From an uncultured Lachnoclostridium sp. (GTDB taxonomy: Bacteria; Bacillota; Clostridia; Lachnospirales; Lachnospiraceae), in the NCBI GenBank assembly GCA_902464595.1, contig CABQJX010000014.1, positions 1 through 36,058 on the forward strand: DNA of 36,058 nucleotides, read 5' to 3'. This document shows, one piece after another, positions 15,203 through 24,034 of this stretch. The position numbers were made by a program, and so were the translations under genes. The stretch's first letter is position 1; the number at the start of each line of letters is the position of its first letter. The notes beneath the pieces were generated by a model that worked only from the letters and a program-made list of their open reading frames with translations, was not told where the DNA came from and did no database searches.

Positions 15203-16108
15203 TTGGACGTTAAATATCTAAATTATATTCTCACCATTGCCAAGAAAAGAAACATGACAAAAGCTGCGGAGGAACTCTTTGTCTCCCAGTCTTCCCTGAG
15301 CCAGTACCTGTCCCGGCTGGAACAGGAAATCGGCGCTCCCCTGTTTATACGGGCTAAGGGAGAGCTTCTTCTCACCCCTGCCGGGGAGGAATATGTAAAA
15401 GCGGCCCAAAAAGTGATTCAGATCCAAAGGGAGCTTTATGACTCCATACGCAGCCAAAACCATAAAAGCCACATCACCATCGGCGTCACCTCCCAGTTCG
15501 GACTGCGGATGCTGACTCAGATCATTCCTCCATACAAAAAGGAATACCCCCAGGTAACCATCGAACTGTCAGAATCCAATGTACCCTCCATCACAAAAAT
15601 GATACGGGATGAGAGCATCGACTGCGCAGTGATGGCTTTAAATAACACCGATTCCTTCTCCCCGGATCAGGTAAAGATTGTCCGGGAGGAGGAAGTTTAT
15701 CTGGCAATCCCCATCAGCCACCCATACCGGGAAAAAAATCCCGACTCTCCCATCCCTCATGAAGATCTTATCCAGTCTTTTGGAAATGATAATTTCCTTC
15801 TCTCCAAAAAGGGATCCACTCTGCGCACGCTGGCGGATCAGATCTTTTTTGCTGCCCATTTTAAACCAAGCACCATGTGCGAGACCAACAGCATCATCGC
15901 CACCCGGGCCATGGTGGCAAGCGGGATCGGCGTCACCTTCATCGCCCATTCCTGCGTAAGCGATAAGGCTCATGTGGCTTACTATTCCCTAAATCCTCCC
16001 CTCTTTCGGGTCAATGCAGTGGTCCACCGAAAAAATTGGATTCAAAACCAACCGGAAAAAGCTCTTTTAACTGCCATGAATGAATATTTCAACTGCTTTG
16101 GGGAATAA
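15203..16108 (+). CDS. LysR-family regulator, divergent from glucarate dehydratase
   Basis: 301 aa. The N-terminal winged helix-turn-helix is typical (YLNYILTIAKKRNMTKAAEEL, FVSQSSLSQYLSRLEQEI), followed by a substrate-binding domain from about residue 90. The start is TTG at 15203, chosen because AAAGGGGGG sits 6 nt before it and no ATG is available. It is transcribed away from gudD, sharing about 200 bp of control region, the usual layout for a LysR activator of its neighbour. Glucarate or its dehydration product is the likely inducer by inference. Confidence 0.9.
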   Translation: MDVKYLNYILTIAKKRNMTKAAEELFVSQSSLSQYLSRLEQEIGAPLFIRAKGELLLTPAGEEYVKAAQKVIQIQRELYDSIRSQNHKSHITIGVTSQFGLRMLTQIIPPYKKEYPQVTIELSESNVPSITKMIRDESIDCAVMALNNTDSFSPDQVKIVREEEVYLAIPISHPYREKNPDSPIPHEDLIQSFGNDNFLLSKKGSTLRTLADQIFFAAHFKPSTMCETNSIIATRAMVASGIGVTFIAHSCVSDKAHVAYYSLNPPLFRVNAVVHRKNWIQNQPEKALLTAMNEYFNCFGE

Positions 16109-16183
16109 TACTATGAATCTCCTGATGATCTGCAGGATTGATTACATGGCTGCTCTGCTGAAAACTCAAAGAGAATATTTCAT

Positions 16184-16211
16184 TTGAAAAAACAAAAAGT
16201 TATGATATAAT
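16184..16211 (+). promoter_or_regulatory. Promoter of the APC permease
   Basis: -35 TTGAAA (16184-16189), 16-nt spacer, -10 TATAAT (16206-16211), about 42 nt before the permease ATG. It gives the permease its own transcription start rather than reliance on the upstream LysR gene. Confidence 0.75.
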
Positions 16212-16252
16212 GGTCGGGTTGCTGTAAAATTTGAGAAAAGGAAGGTTACTGA

Positions 16253-17674
16253 ATGGAAAATTCAAAGAAGATCAGCTGGTATACCCTGGCATTCATGGCG
16301 TTCTCCACCGTATGGGGCTTCGGAAACGTACTGAACGGCTTCGTATACTTTAACGGAATACAGGTTATTTTCAGCTGGATACTCATGTTTGCACTGTACT
16401 TTGTTCCCTATGCATTGATGGTAGGCGAGCTGGGCTCTGCTTTCAAGCACTCCGGCGGCGGCGTCAGCTCCTGGATCCATGAGACCATCGGCCCCAAATT
16501 TGCCTACTACGCTGGATGGACCTACTGGGCATGCCACGTTACCTACATCGCCAGCAAGGGAAGCGGCGGCTTAAAGGCCCTCAGCTGGATGGCGTTCCAG
16601 AACGGCTCCACCTATGATAAGTTCCCCACCCTGTGGGTACAGCTTGTCACTTTGGCTGTTCTCCTGTTCTTCTGCTGGGTAGCAAGCCGTGGTTTAAACC
16701 CGCTTAAAAAGCTTGCCACTCTGGCAGGAACCAGCATGTTCGTTATGTCTATTTTATACATCTTAATGATGTTTGCAGCCCCCATGATCAATCCAAACGG
16801 CGGCTACATTACCATGGAATTTACATGGGACAAGCTTATTCCGGAATTTAATCTGGGATATTTCACCTCCCTGTCCATCCTGGTATTTGCGGTAGGCGGA
16901 TGCGAGAAAATCTCCCCTTATGTAAATAAGGTAAAGGATCCTTCCCGCGGATTCCCCAAAGGTATGATCGCACTGGCTATTATGGTTATGGTATGCGCGA
17001 TCCTTGGAACCATCGCCATGGGCATGATGTTTGATCCCAATGAGGTCAACGCCAACTTTGACTCCTACGTTTCCAACGGCGCCTACTGGTCCTTCCAGAA
17101 ATTAGGAGAATACTACGGTGTGGGCAACCTGCTGCTGATCATTTATGCAGCCTGCAACGCCATCGGCCAGTTCTCTACCCTGGTGCTGAGTATTGACGCT
17201 CCCCTTCGTATGCTTCTGGACAATGAGGACGCAAGACAGTTCGTTCCCACCAAGCTGTTAAAGCAGAATAAATACGGCGCTTACATCAATGGAATCTGGA
17301 TGGTAGTGGCCCTGTCAGGAAGTATTATCCTGATCCAGTCCTTCGTACCGGGCGCTGCCGCTGTTTTAACCCAGTTAAACAAGCTGAACTCCGTCACCAT
17401 GCCTCTGCGTTACCTGTGGGTATTCATTGCCTACATTGCACTGCGCAAGGCTGCGGATAAGTTCCATCCTGAATACCGCTTTGTAAAGAGTAAGGGAATT
17501 GCCCTGACCGCGGGAATCTGGTGCTTCTTTGTCACTGCATTCTGCTGCGTGTTCGGCATGTATGTAAAGGGCGACATGGGCTCCACTGCGCTGAATGTCA
17601 TCACGCCTTTTGTACTCACCGCTCTGGGACTGATCCTGCCTATTATTAAGAAAAATGAAAAGGTAAACGGATAA
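16253..17674 (+). CDS. APC-superfamily amino acid permease
   Basis: 473 aa with about 12 hydrophobic segments and no signal peptide, a normal length for the amino acid-polyamine-organocation superfamily. The first helix carries the unwound-region signature (FMAFSTVWGFGNVLNGFVYF) and helix 3-4 reads YYAGWTYWACHVTYIASK. It resembles the glutamate:GABA-antiporter/YjeM-like branch but I cannot assign a substrate. AAAAGGAAGG before the ATG is the ribosome-binding site. It has its own promoter and terminator, so it is monocistronic. Isocitrate dehydrogenase lies just downstream, and glutamate dehydrogenase is 5 kb away, which fits glutamate-related transport but does not prove it. Confidence 0.85.
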   Translation: MENSKKISWYTLAFMAFSTVWGFGNVLNGFVYFNGIQVIFSWILMFALYFVPYALMVGELGSAFKHSGGGVSSWIHETIGPKFAYYAGWTYWACHVTYIASKGSGGLKALSWMAFQNGSTYDKFPTLWVQLVTLAVLLFFCWVASRGLNPLKKLATLAGTSMFVMSILYILMMFAAPMINPNGGYITMEFTWDKLIPEFNLGYFTSLSILVFAVGGCEKISPYVNKVKDPSRGFPKGMIALAIMVMVCAILGTIAMGMMFDPNEVNANFDSYVSNGAYWSFQKLGEYYGVGNLLLIIYAACNAIGQFSTLVLSIDAPLRMLLDNEDARQFVPTKLLKQNKYGAYINGIWMVVALSGSIILIQSFVPGAAAVLTQLNKLNSVTMPLRYLWVFIAYIALRKAADKFHPEYRFVKSKGIALTAGIWCFFVTAFCCVFGMYVKGDMGSTALNVITPFVLTALGLILPIIKKNEKVNG

Positions 17675-17693
17675 ACATTTTCTGATGGGATTA

Positions 17694-17742
17694 AGGAAAA
17701 TCCCCTGGTTACGTCATCGCATGACCGGGGGATCTTTTTTTA
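17694..17742 (+). terminator. Terminator of the APC permease
   Basis: ATCCCCTGGTTA pairs with TGACCGGGGGAT, followed by CTTTTTTT. It begins about 20 nt after the permease stop. Confidence 0.88.
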
Positions 17743-17824
17743 CATAAATCCCGGTTTTGCGGATCATGGACATCTCCATCAATCCAAAGACAAAAAGAAG
17801 GGTTCAGAAATAGAGGGTTTCCTC

Positions 17825-17853
17825 TTGTGCAACTGCCCAATCCATCGTATACT
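17825..17853 (+). promoter_or_regulatory. Promoter of isocitrate dehydrogenase
   Basis: -35 TTGTGC (17825-17830), 17-nt spacer, -10 TATACT (17848-17853). The expected start is near 17860, about 48 nt before the chosen ATG. This also argues against the upstream in-frame ATG at 17827. Confidence 0.7.
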
Positions 17854-17907
17854 ATAACAAAATCGAACAGCCCCACAGCTGTCATGCGCAAAACAGGAGG
17901 AAATTGT

Positions 17908-19104
17908 ATGGACAAGATTAAGATGACCACCCCGCTTGTTGAAATGGACGGAGACGAAATGACCAGGATCCTTTGGCAGATGATCAAGGATAACCTGCTT
18001 CTGCCCTATATTGACCTGAAAACAGAGTATTATGACCTGGGCCTTGAGCACAGAGACGCAACCAATGATCAGGTGACGATCGACTCTGCCAATGCCACCA
18101 AAAAATATGGTGTTGCTGTCAAATGCGCTACCATCACTCCCAATGCTGCCCGTGTCGAGGAATACCATTTAAAAGAAATGTGGAAAAGTCCTAATGGAAC
18201 CATCCGCGCTATCCTGGACGGAACCGTTTTCCGCGCCCCCATCATTGTAAAAGGCATTGAACCAAATGTAAAAAGCTGGAAGAAACCGATTACTATTGCA
18301 AGACATGCCTACGGTGATGTTTACAAGGGCTCTGAAATGAAGATCCCCGGCGCTGGAAAAGTAGAATTGGTATACACCGCTGAAGATGGCTCCGAAACCA
18401 GGGAGCTTGTCCACAATTTCACTTCCGCCGGAATCGTACAGGGCATGCACAATCTCAACGGATCCATTGAAAGCTTTGCAAGAAGCTGCTTCAACTATGC
18501 CCTGGATACCAAACAGGATCTGTGGTTTGCTACCAAGGATACCATTTCCAAAAAATACGACCATACTTTCAAAGATATTTTCCAGGAAATCTTTAATAAC
18601 GAGTATGAGAAGAAATTTGAGGAGGCAGGCATCACCTATTTCTATACCCTGATCGATGATGCGGTTGCCCGTGTCATGAAATCTGAGGGAGGCTATATCT
18701 GGGCCTGCAAGAACTATGACGGCGATGTAATGAGCGATATGATCTCCTCTGCCTTCGGCTCCTTAGCTATGATGACCTCTGTCCTTGTATCTCCTGATGG
18801 GAATTATGAGTATGAGGCAGCTCATGGAACGGTTCAGCGCCATTACTACAAGCATTTAAAGGGCGAGGAAACCTCTACCAACTCTGTTGCCACCATCTTT
18901 GCTTGGACCGGCGCTCTGCGCAAGCGCGGCGAGCTGGACGGCAATCAGGAGCTGATGGAATTTGCTGACCGCCTGGAAAAGGCCACCATCGACACCATCG
19001 AGGCCGGTGAAATGACAAAGGATCTGGCTCTCATTACCACACTCTCTGACCCTGTTGTCTTAAACAGCGAGGACTTTATCAAGGCCATCGCCAAAAGGCT
19101 GTAG
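17908..19104 (+). CDS. icd: NADP-dependent isocitrate dehydrogenase
   Basis: 398 aa from the ATG at 17908, placed 7 nt after AGGAGG; the longer frame from 17827 would begin inside the promoter. It oxidatively decarboxylates isocitrate to 2-oxoglutarate. The sequence is of the eukaryote-like single-domain class (subfamily II): PLVEMDGDEMTRILW at the start, KSPNGTIRAILDGTVFR in the substrate loop, ARHAYGDVYK, DDAVARVMKSEGGYIWACKNYDGDV with metal-binding Asp residues, and AAHGTVQRHYYKH in the NADP site. It has its own promoter and terminator. In an anaerobe it probably serves the oxidative branch of an incomplete TCA cycle, feeding glutamate. Confidence 0.95.
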   Translation: MDKIKMTTPLVEMDGDEMTRILWQMIKDNLLLPYIDLKTEYYDLGLEHRDATNDQVTIDSANATKKYGVAVKCATITPNAARVEEYHLKEMWKSPNGTIRAILDGTVFRAPIIVKGIEPNVKSWKKPITIARHAYGDVYKGSEMKIPGAGKVELVYTAEDGSETRELVHNFTSAGIVQGMHNLNGSIESFARSCFNYALDTKQDLWFATKDTISKKYDHTFKDIFQEIFNNEYEKKFEEAGITYFYTLIDDAVARVMKSEGGYIWACKNYDGDVMSDMISSAFGSLAMMTSVLVSPDGNYEYEAAHGTVQRHYYKHLKGEETSTNSVATIFAWTGALRKRGELDGNQELMEFADRLEKATIDTIEAGEMTKDLALITTLSDPVVLNSEDFIKAIAKRL

Positions 19105-19127
19105 AACAAAACAAAAACGGTAAAGAA

Positions 19128-19180
19128 AAACCGCTGCTGCATGGTTGGGCCGGCTTCCATGCAGCAGCGGTTTGCGCTGT
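19128..19180 (+). terminator. Terminator of isocitrate dehydrogenase
   Basis: A perfect 17-bp stem (AAACCGCTGCTGCATGG and its complement, 19128-19173) around a 12-nt loop lies 23 nt after the stop. The downstream T-run is weak on the plus side, but the A-run before the stem gives a good U-tract on the minus side, so it may act in both directions. Confidence 0.8.
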
Positions 19181-19252
19181 GGTTATTTTTCTTAATTGTA
19201 ACAAGACTTTCTTTTTTTACTCCATTTAACTTTCCTATAAACTGAAAGTTGT

Positions 19253-19909
19253 TTATCCAAAATGGAATGGAATGACCATATCAAGTAAAAATGCAAGAAC
19301 TATACTAATTGTTCCCATTAGAACAGAACTTTTCAATGTGTCCCTCTTCAAAACAGTAAGTCCCATAATAAAGACTACCAATTCTAAAACAGAGAGTGCT
19401 TCGAAATATCCCCATCCATATACGAAAGTCATGTTAAACAATACTGCTAAAATCAATATTGATAGCATAAATGCCGATTTGCTTTTCCCTTTCGCATACC
19501 AACAGACAAATGCAAAGAACGGAGAAATAATGGTAAAGCCAAACCAAATCATAGCGTAGCTTCTTGGGAAAAAGCCTGCGACATAGTTTGAATACAAATA
19601 GTAACTTGTAACCATACCAACAAAAAACACAAAAACATTAACGCTTGCTCTTATTGCAGAATTACTATAAATAGAAATACACAGTGCAATCAATACCCAA
19701 ATTGCAAAACGCCCAAGGAAATTATGAACATCTAACGCTCCATCTATTGCCATAAGCACACTTGGCAGTTCAGCTTGACGAAAATCCAAAAATTTTGAAA
19801 AAGTTCCCAAAGCTATTCCAAGGAACAATACAGCTATGGTATTTATAATTTTTCTATTACCAGATATAGGATTTTCTGCACTCCTTATATCGTTCAAAAA
19901 CTTGTTCAT
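19253..19909 (-). CDS. Hypothetical multi-pass membrane protein
   Basis: 218 aa from the ATG at 19909 (MNKFLND), preferred over 19915 because GGGAG lies 6 nt before it. About seven hydrophobic segments run through the whole protein (for example TIAVLFLGIALGTFSKFLDF near residue 27 and FMLSILILAVLFNMTFVYGW near 145). I do not recognise a named family with confidence. It is A/T-rich compared with the flanking metabolic genes. It follows the DUF3784-like gene by about 50 nt on the same strand, so the two are probably an operon. Confidence 0.7.
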   Translation of the reverse strand: MNKFLNDIRSAENPISGNRKIINTIAVLFLGIALGTFSKFLDFRQAELPSVLMAIDGALDVHNFLGRFAIWVLIALCISIYSNSAIRASVNVFVFFVGMVTSYYLYSNYVAGFFPRSYAMIWFGFTIISPFFAFVCWYAKGKSKSAFMLSILILAVLFNMTFVYGWGYFEALSVLELVVFIMGLTVLKRDTLKSSVLMGTISIVLAFLLDMVIPFHFG

Positions 19910-19960
19910 AGGCATCTCCCAAATTCAATTTTTTCAGTTTTACAAGCTGGAATTATTAAA

Positions 19961-20260
19961 TTATTTCTTATATTTTTTCTCGATTTCCAACAAATAAACT
20001 ACGATAAAAACAATATTTACCATCACAACTCCCACAACCGAAATCCATTTGGAATGCCCTGCAAGTAAAAAAAGTCCAAACAGAATCCATACAACGCCAG
20101 TTACCGCATAGAGTTTGGACATCGCATGGTTGTATTTTCTTATATCCGTCACCTCAATAAATTTCTTACTTTCCCGGAAAGCGATTGCTTTTTTTGAAAA
20201 CCATATGTATATAGCTATACAAATATATATAACGCCCCAAATACACAGCATGCCCATCAT
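19961..20260 (-). CDS. Small DUF3784-like membrane protein
   Basis: 99 aa, three hydrophobic segments (about residues 4-20, 48-67, 72-91) with a polar stretch between the first two (FRESKKFIEVTDIRKYNHAM) that fits the conserved VxDxxKYN-type motif of DUF3784. Function is unknown. The ribosome-binding site is weak, and any of the three Met residues in MMGM could be the start. It has low G+C like its partner at 19253 and unlike trpB upstream. Confidence 0.65.
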   Translation of the reverse strand: MMGMLCIWGVIYICIAIYIWFSKKAIAFRESKKFIEVTDIRKYNHAMSKLYAVTGVVWILFGLFLLAGHSKWISVVGVVMVNIVFIVVYLLEIEKKYKK

Positions 20261-20344
20261 ACCACAAAGGCTGAAAACAGAATTTTCTGCTCTCAGCTTT
20301 TTAAAATTTTATGCGGGAGTCTCTTACATCTTTTCCCAGCTCGC

Positions 20345-21571
20345 TTATTTTTCCTCTGACAGGAACTTCTCCCCATAGCCATAATGCTCAACCACATAGT
20401 CGATGTCCTTATCGCCTCTGCCGCTCAAGCATACCAGGATGGAACCCTGTCTCATCTCCTTCGCCCTGCGCATAGCGTAAGCCACCGCATGGGAACTCTC
20501 AATAGCAGGGATGATCCCCTCGTACCGTGACAGCTTAAAGAACGCCTCCATAGCTTCCTCGTCGCTGACCGTATCATATTTTACCCGTCCCAGATCATGG
20601 AGAAATGCGTGCTCCGGGCCCACAGAAGGATAATCAAGTCCGCTGGCGATCGAGTAGACTGGAGCTGGCTCTCCCTTATCGTCCTTTAACATAATGCTCT
20701 CAAATCCATGCATAATGCCCTTCTCACCAAACTTCATGGAAGCGGCATGGTCGCCCAGCTTCTCGCCCCGTCCCAGAGGCTCAATACCCGTGATGTCTAC
20801 CGGATCATCTAAAAATGGAATAAACATACCGATGGAGTTGCTGCCTCCACCCACGCAGGCACAGACCTCATCGGGAAGGAGTCCTGTCATCTCCATGAAC
20901 TGATCTCTGGCCTCATACCCCACAACCGACTGGAAATCCCGTACCATCAGTGGGAACGGATGGGGCCCCAGGGCCGAACCGATACAGTAAATGGAATCCT
21001 TATAATTTTTCGCGTAAGACTCAAAAGCAGAGTCCACTGCCTCCTTTAAGGTTTTAAGGCCATGGGTTACAGGAACCACCTTTGCCCCCAGAATCTTCAT
21101 TCTGGTCACATTGGGAGCCTGCTTTGCAATATCTACTTCTCCCATATGGATTTCACATTCCAGGCCAAAGAAAGCAGCGGCTGTAGCCAGGGCAACGCCG
21201 TGCTGTCCTGCGCCGGTCTCCGCGATCAGACGTTTTTTACCCATAAATTTTGCCAGAAGGCCCTCGCCCATACAGTGGTTCAGCTTGTGAGCCCCTGTGT
21301 GGTTTAAATCCTCTCTCTTTAAATAGATCTGGCAGTTTCCGATCTTCTTGGACAGGCGCTCACAGTGGTACACCGGCGTAGGGCGTCCCTGAAACTCCCT
21401 CCGGATCCTGCGCAGCTCATTGATAAACTGGGAAGAATGACAGATCGTCTGGTAAGCGTCCGCGATCTCCTCAAACGCCGGGATCAATTCTTCTGTCAGA
21501 TACGCGCCGCCATAAGCGCCGAAACGTCCGTCTTTGTCCGGATAATTCCTCAAATAAGTTCTGTAATCCAT
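20345..21571 (-). CDS. trpB: Tryptophan synthase beta chain (stand-alone)
   Basis: 408 aa from the ATG at 21571 (MDYRTYLRNYPDKDGRFG), fixed by GAGGAGG 4 nt upstream. It is a PLP enzyme of the beta-replacement family that joins indole and serine. The PLP lysine lies in KREDLNHTGAHKLNH, the catalytic Glu in AETGAGQHGVA, the phosphate loop is VGGGSNSIG, and the PLP-ring contact is SGRGDKD. Spacing and length are those of TrpB1. No trpA or other trp genes are present. It has its own promoter and follows an AraC gene. Possible roles are indole salvage or a related replacement reaction; the HKLNH variant of the usual HKINN is a point of difference. Confidence 0.9.
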   Translation of the reverse strand: MDYRTYLRNYPDKDGRFGAYGGAYLTEELIPAFEEIADAYQTICHSSQFINELRRIRREFQGRPTPVYHCERLSKKIGNCQIYLKREDLNHTGAHKLNHCMGEGLLAKFMGKKRLIAETGAGQHGVALATAAAFFGLECEIHMGEVDIAKQAPNVTRMKILGAKVVPVTHGLKTLKEAVDSAFESYAKNYKDSIYCIGSALGPHPFPLMVRDFQSVVGYEARDQFMEMTGLLPDEVCACVGGGSNSIGMFIPFLDDPVDITGIEPLGRGEKLGDHAASMKFGEKGIMHGFESIMLKDDKGEPAPVYSIASGLDYPSVGPEHAFLHDLGRVKYDTVSDEEAMEAFFKLSRYEGIIPAIESSHAVAYAMRRAKEMRQGSILVCLSGRGDKDIDYVVEHYGYGEKFLSEEK

Positions 21572-21600
21572 AGGCCCTCCTCTATGATGCATTTTTATTC

Positions 21601-21629
21601 ATTATAACCTGCCAAAAATAAGTTTTCAA
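21601..21629 (-). promoter_or_regulatory. Promoter of trpB
   Basis: On the minus strand, -35 TTGAAA (21624-21629), 17-nt spacer and -10 TATAAT (21601-21606), 30 nt before the trpB ATG. It lies between the AraC gene and trpB, so trpB can be expressed independently of the regulator gene. Confidence 0.78.
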
Positions 21630-21661
21630 CCATTACCTCTCTTGAGTTTTTGCAGTTTTCT

Positions 21662-22492
21662 CTACACCAAACTGCTCTTATCCATATCTGGCATATCCCA
21701 CCCCTTCTGCTGAGACGGCGAATGGCCGAACATCTTCTTATAAGCCCTGAAAAAACTGGAATAATCCCCAAATCCTGCTTTCGCCGCCGCTTCCGCTGCC
21801 GGCATCCCTCCGGCCAGATCCCTGCGCACCAGGGCCATGCGCTTATATAAAATATAGCGGGCCACCGTGGTTCCGGTAGCCCCTTTAAAGATGGCAGTGA
21901 GATGATTTTTACTCATGTAAAAGGACTCCGCCAGGTTCTCCAGGGTAAGAGGTTCCGTAATGTTTTCGTTGATGTAGCGCAGGATCTCCTGAACCTGCCC
22001 TTCCTTTCCCCTGGCCAAAGCCGGGGTATTCTGGTATATTGCAAAAATACTCGTCAAAAGAGAGGTGATTCGTGCGCGAATTGCAATGTTTTGTAAATCC
22101 TTTCCATAACTCCCACAGTCCTCCAGGGATCGGAAATGCCATTCCAGCTGAAACTGCTCCTCAAAACACCTCCATTCCTTCTCAAAGGGGGCCAGCAGAA
22201 AATGCTGTTCCTCCTCTCCCAGCTGGCTGCTGTCAAAATGAAGGCGGATCCTGTTATATTCCTGACCGTCCAGTACCTTCAGCCCGTGGAAGCAGCCAGG
22301 AGGTATGATGATCAGGCTTCCCGGCTGAGGCTGGTAAACCCTCCCCTCCAAAAAATACTGGGCATTTCCAGAGATCATATAGTAGATCTCATAAATCTCA
22401 TGGCAGTGCATCTTATATTCCATCCCACTCTCATCGCTGCGGGTATGGGCAAAAACAGCTGCCTGGGTGCGAAAGCTGTCCTCCTGGTACAT
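21662..22492 (-). CDS. AraC-family regulator with cupin sensor
   Basis: 276 aa from the ATG at 22492 (MYQEDSFRTQ), set by CAGGAGGAATGAG; the upstream extension has no ribosome-binding site. The N-terminal cupin-like domain (about residues 20-90) contains MHCHEIYEIYYMISG and IIPPGCFHGLKV, typical of sugar or small-molecule sensors. The C-terminal double helix-turn-helix (about 175-270) has LTLENLAESFYMSKNHLTAI and AAKAGFGDYSSFFRAYKKM. It precedes trpB on the same strand by 90 nt and may regulate it, but this is inferred only from position. Confidence 0.9.
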   Translation of the reverse strand: MYQEDSFRTQAAVFAHTRSDESGMEYKMHCHEIYEIYYMISGNAQYFLEGRVYQPQPGSLIIIPPGCFHGLKVLDGQEYNRIRLHFDSSQLGEEEQHFLLAPFEKEWRCFEEQFQLEWHFRSLEDCGSYGKDLQNIAIRARITSLLTSIFAIYQNTPALARGKEGQVQEILRYINENITEPLTLENLAESFYMSKNHLTAIFKGATGTTVARYILYKRMALVRRDLAGGMPAAEAAAKAGFGDYSSFFRAYKKMFGHSPSQQKGWDMPDMDKSSLV

Positions 22493-22673
22493 CTCATTCC
22501 TCCTGTTTATCTGTTTGCGCAAATTACAATATTTTATTTTCTTCTTACAATGGTTTTTGCAATGCTGTCGTATTATAATGTACCTCGTAAACAAGAGAAA
22601 CGCAAGAAACATTTGTTACAAAAACCGAAAGGGCCCTCCCCCTTTCACACATTTTATCCCCCCTTTATACGAT

Positions 22674-22713
22674 AAAGAACCGGACATCCCCAGTGTCCGG
22701 TTCTTTGTTTTTT
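22674..22713 (-). terminator. Terminator after glutamate dehydrogenase
   Basis: AAAGAACCGGACA and TGTCCGGTTCTTT form a perfect 13-bp stem around a 7-nt loop, flanked by T-rich sequence on the plus side. It lies 18 nt after the gdhA stop. It also separates gdhA from the AraC gene. Confidence 0.85.
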
Positions 22714-22730
22714 GCAAAATTGATTTCCCT

Positions 22731-23993
22731 TTACGGCCAGATCGCCCTCGCGGCCTTGGCTTCCACTACCCTCTTGACAGCAATGAGATACGCGCCTGTC
22801 CGGAGGGTTCCCTTTTCCTTCTCAGAAATATCCCATACCGCATGAAAAGCAGCGTCCATGATCTCCTTCAGCTTTTCATTTACCTCCTCCTCCGTCCAGC
22901 TGACCGACTGTATGTTCTGCACCCACTCAAAATAGGAAACCACAACTCCGCCTGCGTTAGCCAAAATATCAGGAACCACTGTGATGCCTCTTTCCCTGAG
23001 AATAGGATCTGCCTCCGCTGCTGTGGGGCCGTTTGCCGCTTCCACAATGATTTTTGCGCGGATTCGTTCTGCATTGGAGCCGTTGATCTGATTCTCAAGA
23101 GCAGCGGGCACTAACACCGTCACCTCTGATTCCAAAAGCTCCTCATTGGTGATCCGGGTCATTCCCGGCTCCTCATAGTCCTTTAACAAATTTTTCCGAT
23201 CCTTTGACAGGTAAGCCAAGATTGAGGGAACATCTAATCCTTCCGGATTTTGAATACCGCCGGACACGTCGCTGACCGCCACGATCTTCATTCCTTCCCG
23301 GTGCAGGAGCTTCGCCGTGATGCTTCCCACATTTCCCATACCCTGCACTGCTGCTGTGGCTCCCTCCACAGGGATTCCCATGCGTCCCAGTATATTTTTC
23401 GTTGTATACATAACGCCCCGGCCCGTCGCCTCGCTTCTTCCCAGGGCTCCTCCCAGGCAGATCGGTTTTCCGGTGACTACTCCGTGGATACAATGTCCCT
23501 TTAACATGCTGTAGGTGTCCATCATCCACCCCATAACCGCAGCGTTGGTTCCCACATCAGGAGCCGGAATATCCTGCTCCGGCCCGATGAGGGGAGCGAT
23601 CGCCGCCGTATACCTTCTGGTGATTGCCCTCAGCTCCCGCTCCGACAATTGAGAGGGATCGCATACTACTCCCCCCTTTCCTCCGCCATAGGGAATATTC
23701 ACTACGGCGCACTTAAAGGTCATCCAGGCAGCCAGAGCCCGCACTTCATCAGGATTGACGTCCGGGTGAAAGCGCACGCCGCCCTTTGCCGGGCCTCGGG
23801 AGGTGGAATGCTGTACCCGGTAGCCCTCAAACACCTTTGTTGTGCCGTCATCCATTTCCACCGGGATAGCCACCTTCAGCTCCCGCTCCGGATATTTGAT
23901 GGCTTCAATGTCACTGTCTGAATAGCCCAGAATGTCTGCCGCCTCTTTCACTACCTTCAATACATTATCATAAGGATTATACGTCTTTTCCAT
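22731..23993 (-). CDS. gdhA: Glutamate dehydrogenase (Glu/Leu/Phe/Val family)
   Basis: 420 aa, the length of hexameric class-II enzymes. It interconverts glutamate with 2-oxoglutarate plus ammonia. The substrate lysines lie in GPAKGGVRFHP and MTFKCAVVNIPYGGGKGG, the catalytic Asp in DIPAPDVGTN, the nucleotide fold is AVQGMGNVGS and the following acidic position is SDVSGG. The start is fixed by GAGGAGG before the ATG. It is 41 nt downstream of the aminotransferase on the same strand, probably the same operon. With isocitrate dehydrogenase and the APC permease nearby, a glutamate-centred metabolic block is likely. Cofactor preference cannot be decided by eye. Confidence 0.93.
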   Translation of the reverse strand: MEKTYNPYDNVLKVVKEAADILGYSDSDIEAIKYPERELKVAIPVEMDDGTTKVFEGYRVQHSTSRGPAKGGVRFHPDVNPDEVRALAAWMTFKCAVVNIPYGGGKGGVVCDPSQLSERELRAITRRYTAAIAPLIGPEQDIPAPDVGTNAAVMGWMMDTYSMLKGHCIHGVVTGKPICLGGALGRSEATGRGVMYTTKNILGRMGIPVEGATAAVQGMGNVGSITAKLLHREGMKIVAVSDVSGGIQNPEGLDVPSILAYLSKDRKNLLKDYEEPGMTRITNEELLESEVTVLVPAALENQINGSNAERIRAKIIVEAANGPTAAEADPILRERGITVVPDILANAGGVVVSYFEWVQNIQSVSWTEEEVNEKLKEIMDAAFHAVWDISEKEKGTLRTGAYLIAVKRVVEAKAARAIWP

Positions 23994-24034
23994 ACATTTT
24001 CCTCCTCATCTCTGTGACATAACGAAACGTTTCT

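Noticed and set aside
24024..24033. GAAACGTTTC as a firm CcpA cre site
   Set aside because: Only the core AANCGNTT fits; the outer positions of the cre consensus do not, so it is mentioned only as a weak dyad.
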